Origin: a bacterium (Candidatus Howlettbacteria) CG_4_10_14_0_8_um_filter_40_9
GTDB taxonomy: Bacteria > Patescibacteriota > CPR2 > UBA1875 > GCA-2785325
DNA: 18,505 nucleotides
Reading direction: 5' to 3'
Assembly (NCBI GenBank): GCA_002785325.1
Contig: PFMH01000083.1
Coordinates: forward strand, 1 to 18,505
Shown here: positions 11,663 to 18,505 of the stretch, piece by piece
Layout: each line of letters begins with the position of its first letter
Numbering within the stretch: the first letter of the stretch is position 1
Made by a program: the position numbers and the translations under genes
Notes under the pieces: generated by a model
The model's database searches: none
The model's input: only the letters and a program-made list of their open reading frames with translations
What the model was told of the DNA's origin: nothing

Positions 11663-12413
11663 AGACTTCTTCCGTCTTAATATTTAAAACCTTTTTTAAA
11701 AAATTATTCAGATGTTCTTTTTTTCCTGTGGTATAAAACTCATCTTTTCCTTTTTCTTTTTTCAATAATTTTTCATTTTCTAAAACTCTTTTCACTTGCC
11801 TTGCTACCGCCCCCTCCGAACCCAAGAATGTTATTTCTGGAATAAGTTTTTTAAATCTCGGCAAGAGGAAATGATAATGCGTACATCCGAGAGCTATAGT
11901 ATCAACAAATTCATCTCTTAGCGGACTAATGGTATTTTTTAAAGTTTCATTAGAGATACTAAAAATGTCGTCCTCTATGGAATCGATGAGAATACTTCCG
12001 TCCGCGCTAAATGTATCTACTGCAGGACAATACTTATCAATAAGTTCTTCTTGATATTTGCTCTTTATCGTTCCATTTGTCGCTAGTATCCCTACTTTGC
12101 CATTTGTCGTTACTGACGCTGCTGTCTTCACAACAGGTACCACACCGACAAAGAGATTTTTATATTTTTTTCGAAGACTAGCAATTGTATATGCGGTAGC
12201 TGTATTGCAAGCAACAATAATAATGTCCGCGCCTTTTTCAATCAAAAATTCTGCGTTTTTGAAAACAATTTTCTTTAGCTCTTCCTTATTTTTCGAACCA
12301 TAGGGAAAATTGGCTTGATCCGCCAGATAAATAACGTTCTCATCCGGCAAAAGCCTTTTCACCCCTCTGTATATAGAAAGTCCCCCGATCCCAGAATCAA
12401 AAATGCCTATCAT
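11652..12413 (-). CDS. murI: Glutamate racemase
   Basis: The 253-residue enzyme interconverts L- and D-glutamate without cofactor, supplying D-glutamate for peptidoglycan. It has the family start FDSGIGGLS (Asp6, Ser7), FPYGSKN at 36-42, and both catalytic cysteines: Cys69 in VACNTATA and Cys177 in LGCTHYHFLLP. Length is normal. The gene overlaps murD by 11 bp, so the maker and the first user of D-glutamate are encoded as a coupled pair. ATG 12413 has no Shine-Dalgarno; TATAAT on the reverse strand at 12493-12488 could be its -10 with a leader of about 68 nt, but no good -35 is seen. The coding strand is visibly A/T-rich compared with the large gene upstream. Confidence 0.96.
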   Translation of the reverse strand: MIGIFDSGIGGLSIYRGVKRLLPDENVIYLADQANFPYGSKNKEELKKIVFKNAEFLIEKGADIIIVACNTATAYTIASLRKKYKNLFVGVVPVVKTAASVTTNGKVGILATNGTIKSKYQEELIDKYCPAVDTFSADGSILIDSIEDDIFSISNETLKNTISPLRDEFVDTIALGCTHYHFLLPRFKKLIPEITFLGSEGAVARQVKRVLENEKLLKKEKGKDEFYTTGKKEHLNNFLKKVLNIKTEEVYEI

Positions 12414-12433
12414 ATGCTATAAGTTAGTAGTTT

Positions 12434-12462
12434 CCGCCAGAGACGGGTCAGCCTTTGACTAA
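12434..12462 (+). repeat. 29-bp intergenic repeat, copy B
   Basis: Counterpart of 6797-6825, in the opposite orientation. It starts 21 bp upstream of the murI start codon and contains the shared block AGCCTTTG. Confidence 0.5.
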
Positions 12463-12651
12463 AGTTATTAGCAGTTAGCACGAAAAAATTATACCTAAAT
12501 AGAAGAGATTTTACCACCTTGCTTGATCAACAAAATAGGATAATGGGCCGAAAATGTGTGCGATCGCACGCCAAAGTGGCGCACTGTCAAACGCAACTTA
12601 AGTCCATTATTGGAAATTAGAACTTCGAAACTCTTAATTGGATACTGCCCG

Positions 12652-12671
12652 CCCGTCTCGGTCGAGACGGG
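12652..12671. repeat. GC-rich hairpin downstream of the large surface protein gene
   Basis: CCCGTCTCG, GT, CGAGACGGG form a 9-bp perfect stem about 80 bp after the stop of the large leftward gene. It could slow or end transcription, but lacks a U-run on either strand. Confidence 0.45.
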
Positions 12672-12749
12672 TTAATCGGATATTGGAAATTTAGTACTGT
12701 CTCTCGTCATTCGTAGATTCGTACTTATTCGTAATTCGTAGTAGAGCGT

Positions 12750-15700
12750 TTAGCGACCCATTATCTTACTTCCCAATCCCCTAAAGAAATTCGGCATCTG
12801 GCTGACCCACGAGAACGTTTCTTCTAGGGAACGGATGATAAGCTGAAGGATAGATTTCTCTTTTGTCGGAGTAACAAGAGTATAGTCTTTGGAATTTGTC
12901 GTGTTGCCTCTTTTGTCTTTAGAGTCGAGCCTAAATCTGTACGTAGTTGATGGTGTCAGTTCCTTTACGATGACGGTGTGAGAGGTGTTCAGCGTCGGAT
13001 CCTCAATAGAAGAGTTTGCATATTTGTTGCCGCCAAGAACGCCTTCTTCATACTCTACCTTTGTGGTAGCGGGTTTGCTGGTAGTCCATGAAATGATGGC
13101 CGAAGCCGTCTCATCGTCTGTGCCCATAGGGAGGATATCAATCTTTACTTCACGCACTTCAGGACCGGCAGTATCGATCGGTGTGGCGAAGGTGAGGTCG
13201 GCGGACTTTGCCTCATTGCCAAACTGATCCTTGACTGTTATCTGATAATGATAAGTAGTATTATCCTCGAGATTTTCGAGTTTCGTCGAATGGGCTTTCG
13301 ATGGCTCGGTTTTGCCTACGCCAGAGCCGTAAGTCGTGTCCTTGCCATATGCGACAAATGATGTAGCGCTGACGTTGGTTTCCCAATCCATGGAGATAGT
13401 ATAAGACGTGAGTCCCGATGTTTTAGGATTCAATATCTGTGGCAGCAGTACCGCTGTAAATGAGTATTCTTGAGAAGTGTACTCAATATCATTAGTGTCT
13501 TTGCCTCTTACCTTGTAGAAATATTTAGTTCCAGGAGTCAGGTTTACAAGTTCGACGACATGAACGGTATTGTACTTATCGTCACCGGCAGATTGGTTAT
13601 ACGATCCAGCAGAGGTACCATAATCAAGCCAACTTGTCGTTGCCACGGCCGTATTCCAGACTATCTTCGCCGATGTTGCCGTGATGTTTTGCTCAGCAAT
13701 GCTGGAAGCGTTTGGAGTTATCGTGAACTGCGAAGCGTCGTACGGCTTAGTTTTAAATGTGAGGAATGCCGTTTCAGAGATGTATTTATCGGAAGTGACG
13801 GAGCGGATCTTATAAGTATAGCTGGTGTCCGGACGCAATGCTTTGATAACTACTTCGTGATCTTTTGTAAGCTTCGGATCTCCCGCGGTCTTACTTTCCT
13901 CCGCCGATTCGCCTATCCTCGCTTCTTTCTTGTACTCGACATTGGAGTCAGAGTCGATGTTCGTGGTCCAATGAACGGTGGCAGTTGTGGTAGTGGTAAC
14001 GTTTGAGATATTTTGTATAGTAAAGTCTTGGGTTTTTATAGTTCTTACCGCGACATCGTTGGCAAAGCCAAGGATATTCCTAGAAACTATTTTGTAATAA
14101 TAGGTAGTATTCGGCGAAAGACCTACTAGCTCTACGTCGTGATCTTCTCCTGCAAGACGTCTTCCCCCTATTCCGGCGATATTTACCTTTGCGTTTGCGT
14201 CGCTTAGTTGTGATTGATTTGTAGAATAAACTACTTGCGTTTCTGCTTCTTGTGTCGCCGTCCACTTTACCCTCGCCGTTGAAACTCCAGTCGCTTCAGA
14301 GACTATACTAACGCTCGGCTTTGCCCCCGGCTTTCCTTCTTTTACGGGCGAAATATCATTTCTGGAAAGATTGGCAAATGAATCTTTCACGTGGATTCTG
14401 TAAGTATAGTCGGTAGTATTTGAAAGGCTGACATCCACAAAATATTTATTGTCAGTTTCTCCTGCATTTGAGAAGATACAAGAGTCTACATTATTGGCGC
14501 AGTTTTCGGCTTTTTCCACCACAAAATTTGCAAAATTTGCTGTCGTCGTATTATTATTAGGATCCGCCGTAGGATCTCCCCAGACAAGAAGGAATCTGTT
14601 CTGCCCTTCATCCACCGTGGAAGCATCTATCATCTTGACCGAACTAGCTTGCGGTACTGCCGGCGTCGGCGTAGTCGTCCCCGATGTCCCTGAAATATCT
14701 GAGAGTATGCCCTCATTATTTGAAACATCAAAAGCTACTATTTTGTAATAGTAGTCCTCGTTCATAGTAAGCCCATTATCTGCATAGCTTGCAGAAGTTG
14801 CGTAGCCGATATGACTGTAAGTTCCGCCGGAAGTATCCGCCCTCCTTACAGAGTAAGTATTTGAAGCCCGAAGTCCCGTCCTGTTTCCGGCATTTCCCGG
14901 CGCAGTCCACGAAACAGTAAGTGTCGTAGAGTTGGTACCGGAAACGCTAACGCTGGTAGGCTTTTCCGGAATGACCTTGAAATTTACATTTCTGGAAATG
15001 TCGTGGGTAGAGCCGTCCACGGCGACGCTGTCTTTGACCCGAAGAGTTGCCGTGTATGTGCCGTAAGGCGCAGTAGATGGAACCGTATAGTTATAACTAA
15101 ATGTATAACCATTTGTCACGTCCTGGATTTTGGAAGTTACTTGGGTGACGGTTAGTTGTTCGGCAGAGAGAGCATCAACTATTCGCACAGTTTCCAAAGC
15201 ATTACCATTGCCTGCATTTAGGTCGGCTTCTCCGTCGGCGTCTGTTATTGGAAAACTAAAGTTTACGATGTCGCCGGGAGCCACAGTATTTTGATTGTGG
15301 CCGTTGTTTGCAGTTATAACTATGTCATTTATATTAAATGTAGGCGCGAAGTTTCCTCTGGATTTGAAGTATATCCAGCTTGAGGATTGATAAGGAGTCG
15401 GGGATGCTGAGTCCTCTGCCTTAATCTTATAATAGTACCATTGTTGCGCCTGCACCGTGTCCGTATAGCTGTATCTGTCGGTTCCGCTATCATATTTTCC
15501 CGCTTCTTCAAAGTTTACTGTCACAAGCGCCGAATATGAAAATGAAGGATCGGATCCGGCAATTACAGGTTCCGTACCTCCCAATGCTCCCGTCCTTTGG
15601 ACATAGTATTTGTTTGCTTTTCCGCCATTTGCAGTTGCATTATCGGCCGTGGAATCCCACGAAAGGCCGATGGTTGTGTCGTCAGTTCCTCCGGCGGTAA

Positions 15701-18505
15701 ATGAATCCACATCCGACGGAGCGGTTTTATCGGTTAATGATTGTGATGTGGCGGTATTGTTTGTGTTGGTATTCCCGGCGTTATCCACCGCTTCTACTTT
15801 ATAATTGTAGTTAACTCCATCAGTAGCAGTCGCATCGTCGTAAAGCTGCGCTGCTGGGGCAACCAAGCTTCCGTTTATTTTTGTATATGAAGGGTTGAAA
15901 GAGTCGCTTCGGTAGATATTGTAGCCGTCTATCCCGGAAACTGTTTCGGCTGCCTCCGGCGGATCAGCGATATCTGTCCAAGTAACGCGCACGGTATTTG
16001 TGCTTCCGGAAACCACGGTTCCTTGGATAGAAGAAGAAACGCTTGCGGGAATGTTTGGATTGGTAATATCGTAAATTATAGTATCGGTTATGACATTTGA
16101 GGTATTTCCAGCCGCGTCTTTCAATTTCATGTAAACGGTTCTGGTGCCTCTGGAGGTGAGCGTGGTTCCTCCGGCGCAATCGTCTCGAAGATCAAAATTC
16201 GCTTGGGGCGTAGTATAAGAAGCAAAACTGCAATAAAAAACATTATCGTTTGAGAATTGGACCATATTTGTCCCAGAACCTGCGCCATCATTTTGCGTCA
16301 GAACAAGATCGACAAGATACGAACTGGTTGCGTCAGTTTCAGAAGACATGATAACCGTTGCCGTAACAGTTCCGGTCGGTTTGGCATCATCGACTCTAAA
16401 GTAATGAGTGGTGTCGGAAGAGATCCCATATCCAACGTCCCTATAAGTATTAGTGTCTCCCGCGTCATAAGCTCCGTTAGTGGCTCGAACAAAGTAGTAC
16501 CAACTCCCCTCGAGTCCCGTAAGTGTCGGCGTAGCATTAGTAACATTTATGGTCCCCGCACTTCCGACATCAGTTCTCTTTGTGAAGTCAGTGGGATAAG
16601 TCGGACTAGCCGCCTGGGTCATCCAAAGTTCATAAGTTACAGGTCCGGACTCGGGGTCGGTCGAAGCTGACCAAGAGATATCCGGCGTGGCATCAGTCCA
16701 GTCGTTATTGTCTGGAGAAGACCCGGAGATCGTAAATGCCGTCGGCGGAGTGCTGTCCGAGGTAGAAGAAAATACACTGTCGGAAGTGTCGGCATTTTGG
16801 GCCGAGTCATTATTATAATCAACTTTGTTTCCCACCGTATCTACAAACTCGACTTTTACTTTCATGTTCGTAGAGTCAACCGTGTTTGGAAGCCGCCAAG
16901 TATAACAGCCCGTACCCGCATCCGGAGTACAGCTACCGTTAGCCGCATTGGCGCCGTTTGTGAGGTTTGAAGCAACACTAGTCCACGGCGCCGCTCCAGA
17001 GCCAGAATAGTAGAGATTTACCGGCGTAGCGGAAAGACCAGATCCCGTGCCGTCTGTGATATTATCTTTGTTCCAAACTATTGTCTTTAAAGTTCCTCCG
17101 CCCCACGACTCACCGCCATTTGGCGCCCTCAAAGTATTGTTCGCCGGAAATGACACCGGATCAGAGATATTATCCCGTGGAACGATAGGCGCCGCGGTGT
17201 CGAGGGTGATAGAGTCGGCTATTGACCCTACACTTACATTCCCCGCATTATCTATAAACTGAGCGTAGACGGTTTTATCGCCGTCGCCTGCCGAAAGTGC
17301 CCAGTTTGTCTTACTCGTTCCGTAAGTTTCCCAACTACTCCAGGCAGAGCCGTCATTTGAAAATCTCATTTGGGAAAGACCAGAACCTCCAGTATCAGAT
17401 GCGCTCAGTGTAAGATCAGGGGCTGTATCGCTGGTGTATTGTTCGACGCCCGCAACAGAAACTGTCCCCGTCGGTGCAGTTTGCTCGATAGAAAAATCAG
17501 CAGTAGCCGTTGGTGTATCGGAACCAGAGCCATAGCTCGTCCACCCCGAAACTCGGCCTTGGGCGTCTATAGTTCTTAATCGTGAATGATAAGATGTCCC
17601 AACCGCAAGCCCTGTTATGGTAGCTGTACTCGCAAAAGTAGTATCATTGTAATCGCCCTGTACCAAAAACCCGCCCGTTGCTGTCCCATCGAAAGCGGTA
17701 GCTATAGGTTTTACTTCCATTTCTATCTTTCTCTGATTTGATGTTCCACAGTTTGTACAGGTAAGCCCTATTGCTGTTACTTTTACGCTTGTTTCATTTG
17801 TCCAGACGCCTTCCGTTCCATTCGTAGAAATAGCAGTCGTCCCGTCAGATTTATATATTGTAGTATTGGCAAGTACCGGCGCTTCAACATTATCATAGGT
17901 TAATGTAATATCATTTAAGGTAGGCGTGCTTGAGCCGTTTGATTCTAAGCGAACAACAATATCTAAATATCTTGATCCTGAAATACCTGTAATGGTTGTT
18001 CTAGCAGAGCCATCGGAAGCTGCCTTACCTAAATAGTTGCCTGTTCCAGTTGTCCAGTCAATTGCCGCTCCATCATTACCCAATATCTCAGACCAAGTAG
18101 TCCCATCGTCAGAAGTCCTGATACCAAACTTTATCGCTTGGCCAGAAGCCAGGGCGGTTGAATTGGATGTTACTGATGACCAGCTGGCCTTTATACCTTC
18201 CCCAACGTCTTTTCTAAGCCCGACATCAGAAGCTCCCGAACCGCCGATATTACCCTGAGTTGCATAAACCACGGGGCTATAAGTAACCGCTAGTTTTGGT
18301 CTTAAACTTGGATCTGTCGTGTAATCGGATGAATAAAGATAATAATCAGTATCTGCCTTTTTGAGAGCTACTCCATAATTAGAAATAGACCCATTGTACC
18401 ATCCCTGCGCTAACGAAGTTATTGACAAATTACCCCATGCAGAAGAGTTAAAAGATGAAGTTGCCGCAACTGATACGTCGTTATTTGGAAAGGTATAAGA
18501 AGACT
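12750..18505 (-). CDS. Giant multi-domain Ig/FN3 surface protein, 5' end outside window
   Basis: The frame stays open past the in-frame TTG at 18428 to the window edge, so at least 1,917 residues are encoded and the true start is not seen. Numbering from that TTG, the part before about 52 is the end of a DNRLRE-type module (WYNGSISNYGVALK … RPKLAVTY). A beta-rich module spans 53-180 and FN3/Ig-like modules 185-412. A PNGGESW-type module starts at 436, with alternating FN3 and Ig-like modules to 1365. Five tandem FN3 modules of the purple-acid-phosphatase N-domain type follow (about 1370-1855), each with W-T-T-N then H-x-V-x-L-x-x-L-x-P-x-T-x-Y. The 37-residue tail has no LPxTG or clear membrane anchor. 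Such proteins are secreted or surface-bound and usually bind partners or glycans; no catalytic motif is visible. Confidence 0.88.
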   Translation of the reverse strand, partial: SSYTFPNNDVSVAATSSFNSSAWGNLSITSLAQGWYNGSISNYGVALKKADTDYYLYSSDYTTDPSLRPKLAVTYSPVVYATQGNIGGSGASDVGLRKDVGEGIKASWSSVTSNSTALASGQAIKFGIRTSDDGTTWSEILGNDGAAIDWTTGTGNYLGKAASDGSARTTITGISGSRYLDIVVRLESNGSSTPTLNDITLTYDNVEAPVLANTTIYKSDGTTAISTNGTEGVWTNETSVKVTAIGLTCTNCGTSNQRKIEMEVKPIATAFDGTATGGFLVQGDYNDTTFASTATITGLAVGTSYHSRLRTIDAQGRVSGWTSYGSGSDTPTATADFSIEQTAPTGTVSVAGVEQYTSDTAPDLTLSASDTGGSGLSQMRFSNDGSAWSSWETYGTSKTNWALSAGDGDKTVYAQFIDNAGNVSVGSIADSITLDTAAPIVPRDNISDPVSFPANNTLRAPNGGESWGGGTLKTIVWNKDNITDGTGSGLSATPVNLYYSGSGAAPWTSVASNLTNGANAANGSCTPDAGTGCYTWRLPNTVDSTNMKVKVEFVDTVGNKVDYNNDSAQNADTSDSVFSSTSDSTPPTAFTISGSSPDNNDWTDATPDISWSASTDPESGPVTYELWMTQAASPTYPTDFTKRTDVGSAGTINVTNATPTLTGLEGSWYYFVRATNGAYDAGDTNTYRDVGYGISSDTTHYFRVDDAKPTGTVTATVIMSSETDATSSYLVDLVLTQNDGAGSGTNMVQFSNDNVFYCSFASYTTPQANFDLRDDCAGGTTLTSRGTRTVYMKLKDAAGNTSNVITDTIIYDITNPNIPASVSSSIQGTVVSGSTNTVRVTWTDIADPPEAAETVSGIDGYNIYRSDSFNPSYTKINGSLVAPAAQLYDDATATDGVNYNYKVEAVDNAGNTNTNNTATSQSLTDKTAPSDVDSFTAGGTDDTTIGLSWDSTADNATANGGKANKYYVQRTGALGGTEPVIAGSDPSFSYSALVTVNFEEAGKYDSGTDRYSYTDTVQAQQWYYYKIKAEDSASPTPYQSSSWIYFKSRGNFAPTFNINDIVITANNGHNQNTVAPGDIVNFSFPITDADGEADLNAGNGNALETVRIVDALSAEQLTVTQVTSKIQDVTNGYTFSYNYTVPSTAPYGTYTATLRVKDSVAVDGSTHDISRNVNFKVIPEKPTSVSVSGTNSTTLTVSWTAPGNAGNRTGLRASNTYSVRRADTSGGTYSHIGYATSASYADNGLTMNEDYYYKIVAFDVSNNEGILSDISGTSGTTTPTPAVPQASSVKMIDASTVDEGQNRFLLVWGDPTADPNNNTTTANFANFVVEKAENCANNVDSCIFSNAGETDNKYFVDVSLSNTTDYTYRIHVKDSFANLSRNDISPVKEGKPGAKPSVSIVSEATGVSTARVKWTATQEAETQVVYSTNQSQLSDANAKVNIAGIGGRRLAGEDHDVELVGLSPNTTYYYKIVSRNILGFANDVAVRTIKTQDFTIQNISNVTTTTTATVHWTTNIDSDSNVEYKKEARIGESAEESKTAGDPKLTKDHEVVIKALRPDTSYTYKIRSVTSDKYISETAFLTFKTKPYDASQFTITPNASSIAEQNITATSAKIVWNTAVATTSWLDYGTSAGSYNQSAGDDKYNTVHVVELVNLTPGTKYFYKVRGKDTNDIEYTSQEYSFTAVLLPQILNPKTSGLTSYTISMDWETNVSATSFVAYGKDTTYGSGVGKTEPSKAHSTKLENLEDNTTYHYQITVKDQFGNEAKSADLTFATPIDTAGPEVREVKIDILPMGTDDETASAIISWTTSKPATTKVEYEEGVLGGNKYANSSIEDPTLNTSHTVIVKELTPSTTYRFRLDSKDKRGNTTNSKDYTLVTPTKEKSILQLIIRSLEETFSWVSQMPNFFRGLGSKIMGR

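Larger units (their letters stand above)
12414..12749. other. Spacer with palindromes and repeat words, no gene seen
   Basis: The 336-bp gap contains a 29-bp repeat (12434-12462), a 12-bp palindrome GTGCGATCGCAC (12558-12569) overlapping a CGCCA/TGGCG hairpin (12569-12581), a 9-bp GC hairpin CCCGTCTCG/CGAGACGGG (12652-12671), and four ATTCGTA words (12709, 12717, 12727, 12734) just after the stop of the large gene. No T-run follows the GC hairpin, so it is not a standard terminator. Confidence 0.6.

Noticed and set aside
12985..13227. Several frames of 60-180 codons antisense to the giant gene, e.g. this one
   Set aside because: They are shadows of a long, repetitive coding frame and have no family match, ribosome site or promoter.
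18426..18428. TTG as the start of the giant gene
   Set aside because: The same frame is open upstream to the window edge and the residues there continue a DNRLRE-like module, so the gene is truncated by the window.

Overview
The window reads as a piece of a small, reduced bacterial genome, most likely a Patescibacteria/CPR (Parcubacteria-like) lineage. This is inferred from the gene mix: divergent, compact housekeeping genes beside a very large fibronectin-type surface protein, several genes without a Shine-Dalgarno sequence, and intergenic spacers filled with short degenerate repeats. TGA ends several genes and conserved frames contain no internal TGA, so the standard bacterial code applies.

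Positions 1-1613 hold a leftward group (DUF4446 protein, bactofilin, then a diacylglycerol/lipid kinase cut by the window edge) and a divergent small membrane protein. A 130-bp palindromic mobile repeat with 10-bp flanking direct repeats follows, immediately upstream of a strong promoter for infC-rpmI-rplT. infC appears to start at an AUA codon. A 58-residue zinc-ribbon gene with a Gly/Cys-rich tail overlaps the rplT stop. A leftward radical SAM (SPL-like) gene and a rightward galU diverge from a 41-bp spacer. A bidirectional terminator separates galU from a long leftward RNase P RNA gene (about 625 nt), which seems to carry a 92-95 bp repeat insertion in P3 and an extended P9-like arm.

Positions 5699-9813 are mostly leftward: RNase HI, an M50 site-2 protease, a UlaG-like metallo-hydrolase, an AI-2E family transporter and a winged-helix regulator that probably heads the transporter transcript. 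rpmB (L28) is the one rightward gene. After a structured 466-bp spacer comes an overlapping murI-murD pair, which makes D-glutamate and adds it to the peptidoglycan precursor. The right third is one leftward gene for a secreted or surface protein of at least 1,917 residues: a DNRLRE-type module followed by about 15 Ig/FN3-like modules. Its 5' end lies outside the window.

The most unusual material lies between the genes: at least six families of dispersed degenerate repeats, one apparently inserted inside the RNase P RNA and one supplying the last codons of the transporter gene. I saw no CRISPR array, tRNA, prophage or defence cassette.
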